Notes: a model not told the origin generated them from the letters alone. Positions 34,170 to 43,536 are shown, counted from the stretch's first letter. The stretch: 64,000 nucleotides of DNA from JASGDN01 sp049840815 (GCA_049840815.1 JASGJI010000011.1:248001-312000); one strand, 5' to 3'. Made by a program: numbers and translations.

Positions 34170-35186
34170 CTACTCCACGTCGTCGGCGGGATAGCGGAGG
34201 CCCCAGCTGGCGCGGAGACCATCCATGAGCGCCATCAGCGCGATCGACTCGCGCAGCGGCATGACGTCCGATTCGCGCTTCCCGGCCCGGATCGCATCGC
34301 CGACGGCCATCGCCTCATACTGGTAGCCGAGCGTCCCATCCTCCGGCCAGGAAAACGACTCGGGATCGCGGCCATTGCGGTGCAGCGTCAGGTCCTGCCC
34401 CTGCCACCAGCTCGCACCCAGGTCGATACGACCAGCCGTGCCGATGATGCTCGCCGTGTTTGCCGGGACACCCCGAATCGTCGCCAGCATGCTGGACGTG
34501 ACGCCATTGGCATGAACGAACGAGATGGCATCCTGCTCGTCGGCACCAGTGGGACCGAGATTGGCAACCGAGGAGACCTGTTCCGGCATCCCGAAGAGGA
34601 AGCAGGCGATGGAGATCGGATAGATCGTGCCATCGAGGAGGATGCCGCCGCCCTTCGCGAGGTCGTAGAGGCGATGCGCTGGGTCGTTGTTGCCCTTCCA
34701 GCCGATGGTGGCCGAGAAGCCGACCGGCTCGCCGATCGCACCGTCGGCCACCAAAGCCTTTGCCTTCACGATCGTCGGCCGGAAGCGCGCCCACATCGCC
34801 TCCATCAGGAAGCGGTCCTTCCGCCGCGCGAGGTCCACCATCATCCGCGCCTGGGCCGCGTTCATCGCGAACGCCTTCTCGCAGAGCACATGCTTGCCCG
34901 CGTTCAGGCAGAGCATGGTCGCTTCCTTGTGCCACGGATGCGGGGTCGCGATGTAGATCACGTCCACATCGGGATCGGCGGCCAGCGCCTCGTAGGAGGC
35001 ATGCCGAGTGGCGATGCCGAAACGCTCCCCGAACGCCTCCGCGCCGGCCCGCGTACGCGATCCGACGGCCTGGACAACCGCGCCCTCGGCGGCCTTCTGC
35101 ACGTCGTTGACGAACTTCTCGGCGATGCGCCCGGTGCCGAGGATGCCCCAGCGAATCGGCGTCAGGTCTGGCGTGGTTGTGGTCAT
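34170..35186 (-). CDS. Gfo/Idh/MocA-family NAD(P)-dependent oxidoreductase (copy B)
   Basis: 338 residues, paralogous to the protein at 8113-9126 over its full length: RWGILGTGRIAEKFVNDVQK, IATPHPWHKEATMLCLNAGK, HVLCEKAFAMNA with the lysine, EAMWARFRP and GGGILLDGTIYPISI. NAD(P) binding and a sugar-type substrate are expected. A hairpin lies upstream (35213-35244). Downstream it is followed closely by the unknown bicistron, the same neighbour family as copy A. Confidence 0.88.
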   Translation of the reverse strand: MTTTTPDLTPIRWGILGTGRIAEKFVNDVQKAAEGAVVQAVGSRTRAGAEAFGERFGIATRHASYEALAADPDVDVIYIATPHPWHKEATMLCLNAGKHVLCEKAFAMNAAQARMMVDLARRKDRFLMEAMWARFRPTIVKAKALVADGAIGEPVGFSATIGWKGNNDPAHRLYDLAKGGGILLDGTIYPISIACFLFGMPEQVSSVANLGPTGADEQDAISFVHANGVTSSMLATIRGVPANTASIIGTAGRIDLGASWWQGQDLTLHRNGRDPESFSWPEDGTLGYQYEAMAVGDAIRAGKRESDVMPLRESIALMALMDGLRASWGLRYPADDVE

Positions 35187-35212
35187 GTGGGTACCCCTCT
35201 CGATGAACGGCG

Positions 35213-35244
35213 AATGGCTGTGCCGCTACTGTGGCACAGCCATT
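35213..35244 (-). terminator. hairpin between dioxygenase and Gfo/Idh genes
   Basis: AATGGCTGTGCC and its exact complement form a 12-bp stem with an 8-base loop, 27 bases after the dioxygenase stop. It probably ends that transcript; T-run is short. Confidence 0.55.
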
Positions 35245-35270
35245 CGGTCTCCGGAAGGGGGCAGACGATC

Positions 35271-36098
35271 CTAGTGCGGCCCCATCGTGGCCACGTCCTC
35301 CGTGCCGCAGGGGCCGCCGCCGGTGTTCACGTCGATGGCGACCTCCTCGCCCGCGAAGGTGAGGATCGGTCGGTACCACTCCGACATCCGCTCGCTGGAG
35401 CGCCCGATGTAGTGGCAGATGAACGATCGGCGGAAGCGATCCTTGCTCACGTTCGGACCGGAACCGTGGACGAGCGTGCCGTTGAAGAAGAGCATGTCGC
35501 CCGGCTCCATGTGGACCGGCACCTTCTCCAGGCCCGGTGGGGGCGGCACATACTCCCGGGTGAAGGAGACACTGCTGTCCGCTTCCTCCGGACAGAAGAG
35601 GTCCATCGCATGGGTGCCCGGCACGACCTCCAGACAGCCGTTTTCGTCGTCCACCACATCCAGCGCCAGCCACGCCGCGATGCACGTCCCTGGATCGACG
35701 TTCAGGTAGAAGTTGTCCTGATGCAGCGCCTGGCCGCGTCCGCCGGCGGGCTTGAAGTAGAGCATGCTCTGCGCGGCCAGCGGCTCCTCCCCGAAGAGAT
35801 CGCTCAGCACCGCTTCCAGCCGCGCATCCAGCAGGTAGGTTCGCGCCACGTCGTTCACCCGATGCGGATGCATGATGCGCGGGTACATCTTGAGCGGATC
35901 GCCCTTCGCCTCCTCGGCCGACTTCGGGTTGAAGAAACCAGGGATCGGCCCTTGCGCGTGCATCTCCATGAAGGTGTCAACGAGTGCCTGCACCTCGTCC
36001 GGGCGATAGAAACCCTTCAGGACAAGGTGTCCGTCGCGATGGAAGGTCTCCAGTTGCTCCGGCGTGAGGGCGCGGAGATTGGTCGATGTCGTCACCAT
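35271..36098 (-). CDS. phytanoyl-CoA dioxygenase (PhyH) family protein
   Basis: 275 residues, Fe(II)/2-oxoglutarate-dependent double-stranded beta-helix oxygenase. The iron ligands are visible as H-x-D in ALHQDNFYLN and the distal His in GTLVHGSGPNVS, with an Arg shortly after for 2-oxoglutarate. The substrate is not clear; family members hydroxylate fatty acyl-CoAs, ectoine and secondary metabolites. ATG at 36098 with AGGAAG eight bases upstream. It diverges from the P-loop kinase gene. Confidence 0.9.
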   Translation of the reverse strand: MVTTSTNLRALTPEQLETFHRDGHLVLKGFYRPDEVQALVDTFMEMHAQGPIPGFFNPKSAEEAKGDPLKMYPRIMHPHRVNDVARTYLLDARLEAVLSDLFGEEPLAAQSMLYFKPAGGRGQALHQDNFYLNVDPGTCIAAWLALDVVDDENGCLEVVPGTHAMDLFCPEEADSSVSFTREYVPPPPGLEKVPVHMEPGDMLFFNGTLVHGSGPNVSKDRFRRSFICHYIGRSSERMSEWYRPILTFAGEEVAIDVNTGGGPCGTEDVATMGPH

Positions 36099-36207
36099 GG
36101 GATTCTTCCTACGATAGGCGAAGCATGAAACGAGCGTGGGTGTTGGTTGCGCGTCATGATACGCTCCGCTCCGCATGATGCAAGCACCCCGAAAGGACCA
36201 TTCAACA

Positions 36208-36801
36208 ATGCCCCGTCCGCTGACGATCGCGATCTACGCCCCTTCCGGCGCCGGAAAATCGCAATTGGCGAAGCAGACCGCCGCCCTCCTCGGTGAGGAT
36301 GCCGCGTGCCGGGTGGCCGTCGACAACTTCCTGGTTCCCCGCCCGCCGGATATGCCTCGGGCCGCCTTCGACCGCCTGCCGCTCCGCTATGACTGGGATC
36401 TGCTGGCGGCCCGGCTGGCTCTCCCGCTCGGCACGGCGACCTCCGCGCCGGACGTCGACTTCGCGACCTTCTTCCGGCGTGCAGACACCGGCGGACCGCT
36501 CTTCACCGTACGTCCGGTGATGCTGCTGGATGCGATGGAACCCTATCCGGGGGCCGATGCGCGGGTGTTGCTCGATGTGCCGGAGGCCGTGCGGCTGGAC
36601 CGCATCGCCGACCGCGACATCCGCTGGGGAACGGACGTCCGCGAGCGGACCGGGCACCTGAACACGACATGGGCGCGGGTGCTCGGTCTGGACGTGGTGC
36701 CCGACCTCATGCTGGACGGGGAACGTCCACTGGAGGAAAACGCGGCGTTGCTGTCGGCGTGGATTCGTTCGCAACGGAAGAAGATTGAGCCTGTTCGGTG
36801 A
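36208..36801 (+). CDS. P-loop kinase, uridine-kinase/AAA-type
   Basis: 197 residues. IAIYAPSGAGKSQLAK is a Walker A motif; VDNFLVPRP resembles the substrate Asp region of uridine/phosphoribulokinase-like kinases, and RIADRDIRWGTDVRER the lid. LLDVPEAVRLDRIADRDIR is typical of this group. The substrate cannot be named. ATG at 36208 follows AAAGGACC with ten bases spacing. Confidence 0.78.
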   Translation: MPRPLTIAIYAPSGAGKSQLAKQTAALLGEDAACRVAVDNFLVPRPPDMPRAAFDRLPLRYDWDLLAARLALPLGTATSAPDVDFATFFRRADTGGPLFTVRPVMLLDAMEPYPGADARVLLDVPEAVRLDRIADRDIRWGTDVRERTGHLNTTWARVLGLDVVPDLMLDGERPLEENAALLSAWIRSQRKKIEPVR

Positions 36802-36878
36802 GCCTCCCGCGCCATCTCGAAAGACACCCTGCGCTTCGGCGGCTGCGGCGCTCTGCTCCCCCATGCCATCGGGGAGCG

Positions 36879-37109
36879 CTACGGCTCCGTGGAAGCGGGG
36901 AAGGCGAAGGGGATTTCCGGAGTCGGGGAACCGTCGCCGGGACGCGGCGCGTGATCGGGCGCTTGCAGATAGCCGATGATGACGAGGAGGCCAATCGCGG
37001 CGAAGGCAATGCCCGCGCCGCGTTGCTTCTTCGATAGACGGGCCATCATCACGCCCGCAAGCGCGATGATCAGGCACATGCCGATCACGATGACATCGGT
37101 CGAGGTCAT
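36879..37109 (-). CDS. small membrane protein of unknown function
   Basis: 76 residues with two hydrophobic segments (VIVIGMCLIIALAGVMM and GAGIAFAAIGLLVIIGYLQ) joined by a basic loop RLSKKQRG, and a Pro-rich tail. Its ATG overlaps the stop of the upstream gene as ATGA, so both are translated together. No family recognised. Confidence 0.65.
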   Translation of the reverse strand: MTSTDVIVIGMCLIIALAGVMMARLSKKQRGAGIAFAAIGLLVIIGYLQAPDHAPRPGDGSPTPEIPFAFPASTEP

Positions 37110-37363
37110 GGCTGGGCGATGCGATAGGCCGGGGTGCCGTAGGCCTCCGGATTGTCCTCCGGCGAGCCAGACTCGATCACGATCTTGTCGGCCTGGGAGA
37201 CGTAGTAACCGAACCCATAAATGAAGATGGCCGTAATGATGCAGACCATCCCGAAGGAGTACTGCCGGCGGCGGATCATGAAGGCAAGCCCCACGACCAC
37301 GAGAATGGTCGCGATCACGATGTACCCGACGATCTGAACCATCTGATTGGTGGAATCGCTCAT
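37106..37363 (-). CDS. small membrane protein of unknown function
   Basis: 85 residues with two membrane segments (IVGYIVIATILVVVGLAFMI and FGMVCIITAIFIYGFGYYVS) linked by RRRQYS. The C-terminal part is acidic and Pro-rich. It overlaps the next small membrane protein by four bases; the pair may form one membrane unit. No family recognised. Confidence 0.7.
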   Translation of the reverse strand: MSDSTNQMVQIVGYIVIATILVVVGLAFMIRRRQYSFGMVCIITAIFIYGFGYYVSQADKIVIESGSPEDNPEAYGTPAYRIAQP

Positions 37364-37563
37364 CCTGTATCGATGTCCCTAGAGAGAAGCGGGGCGCGAA
37401 CGGCCCCAAAGCGAAGGGTGACTGTCCCTCTCAGGATACCCGACGCCCTTCCCCGGCGCGACCGGCTCGTTCGGAGGCAGGGCACGGACGCACATTCTGT
37501 CACGCTGGCCGCGTGGTAGGGTGGTCCTGTCGCCGACGCATCATCGCAGGAAGGGACCGCCGC

Positions 37564-38595
37564 ATGACGCACATCCACCGATCGTCCCCCGACGCCATTC
37601 GCCTGACCCGCCGCGCCGCGTCCCTCGCCCTTGCAACAGGCGTCGTCCTCGCCGCGATGCCATCCACCCGGGCTGAGCAGGCGACGCCCTCACCGGCTGC
37701 ACCCCGCGCATGGACATCCGGGTCGCCCTTGCCGATAGCCCGATCGGAGTTTCCCGCGACGGCCCTCGACGGCATGATCTATGTCGCCGGGGGATTCGGT
37801 GCGGAGACGGCGTTCACCCGGCTCGACCCGCTCACCGGGGCATGGAAGGACCTCGTGCCCCTGCCCGCGCCGCGCCATCACCTCGGGCTGGCCGCGCTGG
37901 ATGGCGGAATCTACGCCATCGGCGGTCACGACGACCGGCATTCCGCCACCGAGACCGCCTGGCGCTACGACCCCACCACCGACACCTGGAACGATCTACC
38001 TCCCCTGCCGCAGGGACCGCGCGGAGCCCTCGGATGTGCGGCGCTGGACGGTCGGATCCTCACGGTCGGTGGGTCGTCCGGCGACCTCTCCGGACCGGCG
38101 ACGGCGGATGTCGCGGCCTTCGATCCCGCATCCGGATCGTGGTCGATGCTGCCGCCGATGCCGACCGCGCGCGAGCATCTGGCCGTCGCCGTTGCGGGAA
38201 GCGTGCTCGTCGCGATCGGCGGACGCGACGGCGGCCGGTTCGACCCCACGATGGACACCGCCGTCGAACGGTACGACCCGGCATCCGCGACGTGGAGCAC
38301 GGGCTCGGCGATGCCGGACGGACGCTCCGGGATGGGCGTCGCGACAGATGGGGCGTCCATCGTGATCCTCGGCGGCGAAGGACGTGAAGGAAACGCCGGC
38401 ATCTACGACCGGGTCCAGCGCTACGATGTTGCGGCAGATACCTGGAGCGACCTCCCGAACCTTCCGGTCGCACGACATGGGATCGCAGCAGCGATCGCCG
38501 ATGGGGTGCTGTATGCCATTGGCGGCAGCACCAGCGCCTTCACCGTGGAGAACACCGACGAGGTCGACCAGCTGACCCTCCCCCTGGCTGGCTGA
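37564..38595 (+). CDS. secreted Kelch-repeat beta-propeller protein
   Basis: 343 residues. Signal LTRRAASLALATGVVLAAMP with a Tat-like RR, linker EQATPSPAAPR, then about six Kelch repeats, each with a GG pair and a W (IYVAGGFGAETAFTRLDP, IYAIGGHDDRHSATETAWRY, ILTVGGSSGDLSG, VLVAIGGRDGG, IVILGGEGREG, LYAIGGSTSAFT). Extracytoplasmic binding or enzymatic role; no catalytic motif seen. GGAAGGGA precedes the ATG. Confidence 0.9.
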   Translation: MTHIHRSSPDAIRLTRRAASLALATGVVLAAMPSTRAEQATPSPAAPRAWTSGSPLPIARSEFPATALDGMIYVAGGFGAETAFTRLDPLTGAWKDLVPLPAPRHHLGLAALDGGIYAIGGHDDRHSATETAWRYDPTTDTWNDLPPLPQGPRGALGCAALDGRILTVGGSSGDLSGPATADVAAFDPASGSWSMLPPMPTAREHLAVAVAGSVLVAIGGRDGGRFDPTMDTAVERYDPASATWSTGSAMPDGRSGMGVATDGASIVILGGEGREGNAGIYDRVQRYDVAADTWSDLPNLPVARHGIAAAIADGVLYAIGGSTSAFTVENTDEVDQLTLPLAG

Positions 38596-38675
38596 GCGGC
38601 CCGTCTCCCGGCTGGCATCGGCCAGGTACGGCGAGACAGATCGCGGGACGCCCACCGACCACGCCCGCTTACCCC

Positions 38676-38702
38676 GACCACTACCACCACCACTACCACT
38701 AC
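38676..38702 (+). repeat. CCACTA/ACC simple repeat
   Basis: A low-complexity run of ACC and ACT triplets, roughly 25 bases, 60 bases upstream of the TrkA gene. Confidence 0.6.
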
Positions 38703-38760
38703 AATGACCGCAGAACGATTCGCACCCAGAACCGGGTACGCGCATGCAGGACGGGTATCG

Positions 38761-39474
38761 ATGAACGTGCTCGGGTTCGGCGGGGGGAACGATCGCAAAC
38801 GGGGACCGAACGAGCGCGTCGCCGTGATCGGCCTCGGGCGGTTCGGGGGCAGCCTGGCACGGACACTCACCGAGCTCGGCTACGAGGTGACCGCCGTCGA
38901 CCTCGACGCCCAGATCGTGCAGGAGATCGCCGATCACGTGACGCTGGCCGCGCAAGGCGATGGCACCGATCAGGAACTGCTGCTCCAGCTTGGCATCGAG
39001 CAGTCGGATGTCGCCATCGCCGCACAGTCGGAGAGTCTGGAGGCCAGCGTCCTCACCACCCTGCTGCTGAAGAAACTCGGCATCCCGTGGGTGGTCGCCA
39101 AGGCGAAGACCAGCCTTCACGGCGAGTTGCTGCGCAAGGTCGGGGCGGACCGGGTTGTCTTCCCGGAGCTGGACGCGGGCAGACGTCTCGCGCACTCGCT
39201 GGGCGTGCGCCACATCACCGACTATCTTTCGCTCTCCGCCACCACCGGCATCGCGAAGCTGGAAGCTCCGACGACGCTGATCGGCAAGACGCTGGGCGAA
39301 TGCACCTCCTCCCTCTCGACCAAGATCAATGTCCTGCTCATCAAGCGGGGGGCCTCCCTGATCACGGTGCCGCACTATCAGGAAGTGATTCAGGCTCGGG
39401 ATGAGCTGGTAATCGTCGGGGCCGACGCCGATATCGAGGAGTTCGTCGCCCAGTCCCGCCAGCCGAGCGTCTGA
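38761..39474 (+). CDS. trkA: TrkA/KtrA-type potassium uptake regulatory subunit
   Basis: 237 residues, cytoplasmic RCK subunit of a K+ transporter. RVAVIGLGRFGGSLARTLTE is the NAD/ATP-binding Rossmann start; VTAVDLDAQIVQEIAD and LEASVLTTLLLKKLG follow, then a TrkA-C domain (TLIGKTLGECTSSLSTKINV). One N plus one C domain matches KtrA rather than the double-length TrkA. ATG at 38761 is preferred over 38704. The membrane subunit follows 23 bases later. Confidence 0.92.
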   Translation: MNVLGFGGGNDRKRGPNERVAVIGLGRFGGSLARTLTELGYEVTAVDLDAQIVQEIADHVTLAAQGDGTDQELLLQLGIEQSDVAIAAQSESLEASVLTTLLLKKLGIPWVVAKAKTSLHGELLRKVGADRVVFPELDAGRRLAHSLGVRHITDYLSLSATTGIAKLEAPTTLIGKTLGECTSSLSTKINVLLIKRGASLITVPHYQEVIQARDELVIVGADADIEEFVAQSRQPSV

Positions 39475-39497
39475 GTGACGAGGCATTCCCACCCACC

Positions 39498-41057
39498 GTG
39501 CACCGGAAGGATGTCCTGATCGTGCCCGACGATCCGATCCCATCCACCCACGATTCCCCGGACCGCTCCGGCCACCCCACACCCGATTCGGCACGCACCA
39601 CCCCACGCGTCGTGCGGAAGACGGAGCCATACAGGCGATTGCCCGGCAATCGGGTCGTGCGCAAACGGCTGGACGCCACCCAGATCATCGAGATTCCGGA
39701 AGATCCCGTTCATCAGGCGGCCCCGACAATCCAGGGCCACGCCAAGCTCTTCGTCGGAGGATTCCTCCTGGTGGTGGCGTTCGGGGCGCTGCTGCTGATG
39801 CTGCCGATCGCAAACGAACACGGGCAACCGACCAAGCCGGTCGACGCCATCTTCACGGCGATGTCGGCATCTGCCGTCACCGGGCTGTCCGTCGTGGACA
39901 CCCAGGATCACTGGAGCCTCTTCGGGGAGGCCGTGATCCTCGTCCTGATGCAGCTGGGCGGACTCGGCTTCATGGTCGGCGCGTCGATCGTGCTCGTCTC
40001 CCTGGGGCGGGGAAGCAGCCTGCGCGACGCGATCATGTTGCAGGACGGCTCCCCGGCCATGTCGCTGACCGAGGCGGTCAGCCTCTCCAAACGCATCCTC
40101 CGCTTCATCTTCATCACGGAAGCGATTGGCGCGGTGTTTCTGACGATCCGTTTCCTGCGCGACGAAACGCCCCTTGTGGCGATCTGGTACGGCATCTTTC
40201 ACGCCGTCTCGGCCTTCTGCAACGCAGGGTTCGACCTGCAAGGCAACTTCCAGTCTCTGAACCGCTACGAGACATCGCCGTGGATCAACGTGACGATCAT
40301 CGCGCTGATCCAGGCCGGGGCGCTCTCCTACATGGTGCTCGACGATGCCTGGAAGACACGAAAATGGTCGCGCTTCCAGCTCGACACGAAGCTCGTGCTG
40401 CTGACGAATGCGATCCTCGTGGCCGTCGGGGCCGTTCTCTTCCTCGCGACGGAGTGGAATGCCGGGCTGGCGCACACGCCCGACTGGGCGCGACCGATGG
40501 TGGCGGTCTTTCAGAGCGCGTCGATCCGCACGGCGGGGTTCACCACGGTCAGCTTCGGGGATGTCCACTCGCCGACGGTCTTCCTGTGGATCGGAATGAT
40601 GATGATCGGCGGCGCATCGGGATCGACAGCGGGCGGAATCAAGCTGGCGACGGCGGCGGTGGTCTTCGTGGCCGTGGTGAACACCCTGCGTGGTGAGACC
40701 CAGACGCAGATCTTCAAGCGGCGCATTCCGACCTACCTCGTCTTCCGGGCGATGGCGATCATCTCCGTGTACATCCTCGTCCACTTCGTCTTCTCGTTGC
40801 TGCTCGGCTTCACGGAAGACGTGCTCCAGCCGAACAGCCTGACGTTCCTGGACCTCATGCTGGAGACGATGAGCGCGGCGGCGACGGCGGGCCTGACGAC
40901 GGGGATCACCCCGGACCTCTCCACCGCCGGCAAACTGATCGTCTGCGCGGCGATGTTCTTCGGGCGGTTCGGACCAATCACGCTCGTCTACGCGCTCACC
41001 CGGCGGCAGGGTGTGACGCGCTACAAGTACCCGGAAGCCCCGATCCGCATGGGGTAG
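39498..41057 (+). CDS. trkH: TrkH/KtrB-type potassium transporter membrane subunit
   Basis: 519 residues. A long cytoplasmic N-terminus of about 75 residues, Pro- and Arg-rich, precedes eight membrane and four pore segments. Four filter loops can be seen: MSASAVTGLSVVD, SAFCNAGFDLQ, ASIRTAGFTTVS and SAAATAGLTTGI, each with the single Gly of the Trk/Ktr family. It forms the K+ (or Na+-coupled K+) pore with the adjacent TrkA/KtrA protein. GTG start; the extended N-terminus is longer than in KtrB. Confidence 0.92.
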   Translation: MHRKDVLIVPDDPIPSTHDSPDRSGHPTPDSARTTPRVVRKTEPYRRLPGNRVVRKRLDATQIIEIPEDPVHQAAPTIQGHAKLFVGGFLLVVAFGALLLMLPIANEHGQPTKPVDAIFTAMSASAVTGLSVVDTQDHWSLFGEAVILVLMQLGGLGFMVGASIVLVSLGRGSSLRDAIMLQDGSPAMSLTEAVSLSKRILRFIFITEAIGAVFLTIRFLRDETPLVAIWYGIFHAVSAFCNAGFDLQGNFQSLNRYETSPWINVTIIALIQAGALSYMVLDDAWKTRKWSRFQLDTKLVLLTNAILVAVGAVLFLATEWNAGLAHTPDWARPMVAVFQSASIRTAGFTTVSFGDVHSPTVFLWIGMMMIGGASGSTAGGIKLATAAVVFVAVVNTLRGETQTQIFKRRIPTYLVFRAMAIISVYILVHFVFSLLLGFTEDVLQPNSLTFLDLMLETMSAAATAGLTTGITPDLSTAGKLIVCAAMFFGRFGPITLVYALTRRQGVTRYKYPEAPIRMG

Positions 41058-41067
41058 CCCCGATCCT

Positions 41068-41094
41068 GCGGTCCTCCGGCTATGGCAGGACCGC
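41068..41094. terminator. convergent terminator hairpin
   Basis: GCGGTCCT and AGGACCGC form an 8-bp stem, 11 bases after the TrkH stop and overlapping the stop codon of the convergent hydrolase gene. Confidence 0.45.
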
Positions 41095-42765
41095 CGGAAT
41101 GACCGGGATCTCCAGCGATGACGGGCGCTCGGAGGACCAGTGGATCGTCACCTGGCCTTTCGGACTCGGCACATAGTGGGTCGGGAAGTGCCCGAAGACG
41201 GGATTGCGCGGCTCCAGGTACCGCCCCGCGACCAGCACCCGCAGCGACTCCCCCGCGCGAAACAGCGTGGCGGACGAGGTCAGCGGGATCACGACCTCCA
41301 CGACCTCGCCGGAACCCAGCGGCTGCTGCGTGCGAAACGTGTGCTCGGGTTGATGGGGCCGGCTGCGAGCCGGATCGATCTCCCGCAGCGCGGCCCGGAG
41401 TCGCCCCGACGCGACGCGATCCCGCCCATACCCATACGATCCCTCGAAGGGCACGTAGGTTGGTCCGGACCATTTCTCGACGCCCACGAAGAGCGACGGA
41501 TCATCCGTACCGGTCGCCGACACCCACAGCCGCAACGTCATCGGGCCGCTGAGTTCCGTGTCCTCCCGGAAATCGTGGCGGAACACCGCCGCATCGCGCC
41601 GGAGGTCGAACGTCACCGTGCCATCCGACGTTGGCGTCTGCCCGCTCAATCGCCCGTCCCCGGCGAGGTAGAGTTGCTGCCAGCGGGTTCGCTCCAGCGG
41701 CCATGCGGTCTCCTCGCGCACCGCGACGACGTGATCACGGGTGTCGCGGATTTCCAGCCGCATGGAGGGAGGTTTCAGCACATCCCGCCCGCGCAGGTAG
41801 CGATCGAAGAAGGCGAGTTGCGCCCGCTTGGCATCCTCGCCGTAGAAGGTCGCCCACTTCGGGCCGCGATGGGCGTAGGCAAACCGGTCCGACGATCCTG
41901 CTTCCTGGAATGCCCGCATCGATCCGGTGCTGTGAAGGTTGTTGTCGGAAAAGCTCGTGCAGACCAGCATCGGCACCGTGATGCGCGAGAGATCCGGCAT
42001 CAGCGCATCCCACCAACCATCGTCCAGCGGGTGCTTGCGCCGCTCTTTCGCAATGTCATCTCGAATCCGCGCCACGCGCCGGGTCATGAAGAGCCAGATC
42101 CGCGCGAAACCGTCTTCGACGATTCCGCCGGAGGTGAAGAAATCGCGGTAGGCATCCGTGAATCCTTCCCACGGGCAGATCGCCTTCAGCGCGGGCGGGT
42201 TCAGCGCCGCGACCTTGTACTGGGAGATCGCGAGATACGAGACGCCCAGCATCCCGACATTCCCGTTCGACCACGGCTGGGCCGCCGCCCACGCGATCAG
42301 CGCCTCGATGTCGCGCGCCTCCTGATCGGAGAAGAGATCACCCGTCCCTCCGGAGTGGCCGCCCCCTCTGGTATCCGCATTGATCACCACGTAGCCCTGG
42401 GAAACCCACCAGACGGGATCGGGTGCTTCCCAGCTCGTCTGATCCGAAATGCGGAGGGGTTCTGACTGGTTCATGATCCGGTACTGCGGATTGAGCGACC
42501 AGCCGAAGCGCGTCTTGCGCGGGAGTTCGTCCTTGCCATACGGACAGGCGGAGAGGATGACCGGAAACGGCCCCTCCCCGGCGGGACGATAGACATTGAG
42601 GCGGAGGACCACGCCATCATGCATGGTGACGCCGACATCGTGATCCGCGATCAGGTCCGCTGGCGCCGGGGAGACCGTCACCGGCGGCCGGAGCATGGCC
42701 CGCACGCGGCGACGCGCATACGCGAATGCTCCGGGTCTCCGCCACGGTCGATCGTGGGTCGGCAT
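41080..42765 (-). CDS. CocE/NonD-family hydrolase (X-Pro dipeptidyl-peptidase S15 type)
   Basis: 561 residues, no signal peptide. Alpha/beta-hydrolase with GNVGMLGVSYLAISQY, nucleophile Ser in G-x-S-Y, Asp in the SFSDNN region and His near AYAHRGPKWATFYGE; the C-terminal jelly-roll domain TFDLRRDAAVFRHDF and GPMTLRLWVSATGTDDP is the S15/CocE hallmark. Substrates are acyl esters or proline peptides. It diverges from a TetR gene with a likely shared operator in the 69-base gap. Confidence 0.92.
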   Translation of the reverse strand: MPTHDRPWRRPGAFAYARRRVRAMLRPPVTVSPAPADLIADHDVGVTMHDGVVLRLNVYRPAGEGPFPVILSACPYGKDELPRKTRFGWSLNPQYRIMNQSEPLRISDQTSWEAPDPVWWVSQGYVVINADTRGGGHSGGTGDLFSDQEARDIEALIAWAAAQPWSNGNVGMLGVSYLAISQYKVAALNPPALKAICPWEGFTDAYRDFFTSGGIVEDGFARIWLFMTRRVARIRDDIAKERRKHPLDDGWWDALMPDLSRITVPMLVCTSFSDNNLHSTGSMRAFQEAGSSDRFAYAHRGPKWATFYGEDAKRAQLAFFDRYLRGRDVLKPPSMRLEIRDTRDHVVAVREETAWPLERTRWQQLYLAGDGRLSGQTPTSDGTVTFDLRRDAAVFRHDFREDTELSGPMTLRLWVSATGTDDPSLFVGVEKWSGPTYVPFEGSYGYGRDRVASGRLRAALREIDPARSRPHQPEHTFRTQQPLGSGEVVEVVIPLTSSATLFRAGESLRVLVAGRYLEPRNPVFGHFPTHYVPSPKGQVTIHWSSERPSSLEIPVIPAVLP

Positions 42766-42785
42766 CGTTCAGAACTCCCATGAAA

Positions 42786-42821
42786 TAGAGTGGCACTCAA
42801 AACCATTTGACTGGCACTCTA
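42786..42821. promoter_or_regulatory. inverted repeat between CocE hydrolase and TetR genes
   Basis: TAGAGTGGCA (42786-42795) and TGGCACTCTA (42812-42821) are inverted copies with one mismatch, in an AT-rich divergent promoter gap. It is the natural candidate site for the adjacent TetR regulator. Confidence 0.55.
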
Positions 42822-42834
42822 CATCACGGATACG

Positions 42835-43482
42835 ATGCTGTCTATGGCTATCGACGAACACGACGGCTTGAGCCGTCAGCAACGGGTGGGCGCCGCCTCC
42901 CGCCGAGAAACCCGCAATCGCCTCCTCGCCGCCGCCGGGGAGGAGTTCGCCCGGAATGGCTATCAGGCGACCACGGTCTCCGGCATCGCCAGCGCGGCGG
43001 GCGTCTCGCTCCAGACGCTGTACCTCGCCTGGGGGAGCAAACGCGCCCTCTTGCGAGCGACCATGGAACGCATGCTGGCAGGGGGAGAAGGCTCTCCGGA
43101 GGATGCGGCGCTCCGCTTTGCCGGCCTCGCGCCGGACACGCTCCTGACCGAGCTCGCCGCTACGGTGTCGGAGATCGCCGCGCGGGCCGCGACCGGCTGG
43201 GCGCTCTATCGGGAAGCAGCGGCGGTCGACCCCGAAATCGCCGCCGACTGGGACCAGCTTCAACGCTTGCGTCACCGCCTCTTCGAACGCATCCTGAGCG
43301 AGATCCCCGACGAAGCGCTACGCCCCGGCCTGACACGATCCACCGCCATCGATACCGCCTGGCTGATCGCCAGCCCGGATAGTCACGACCTGCTCGTCCG
43401 TCGCCTCACGTACACTCCGGAGGCATTCCAGGCGTGGATGCGGCACACCCTCACCTCGGCGCTCCTGGCACCGGGCGAGTAG
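42835..43482 (+). CDS. TetR-family transcriptional regulator
   Basis: 215 residues. N-terminal helix-turn-helix RRETRNRLLAAAGEEFARNG, ATTVSGIASAAGVSLQTLYL and WGSKRALLRATMERML; the usual LYHYF is replaced by LYLAWGSK. A helical ligand domain follows. It is divergent from the CocE-like hydrolase and probably controls it. An ATG nine bases in is an alternative start. Confidence 0.9.
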   Translation: MLSMAIDEHDGLSRQQRVGAASRRETRNRLLAAAGEEFARNGYQATTVSGIASAAGVSLQTLYLAWGSKRALLRATMERMLAGGEGSPEDAALRFAGLAPDTLLTELAATVSEIAARAATGWALYREAAAVDPEIAADWDQLQRLRHRLFERILSEIPDEALRPGLTRSTAIDTAWLIASPDSHDLLVRRLTYTPEAFQAWMRHTLTSALLAPGE

Positions 43483-43536
43483 CCACTCCAGACCCATCGC
43501 CGGCCCGTCGTCTTGTCCCATCCAGGATTCCCGCCC

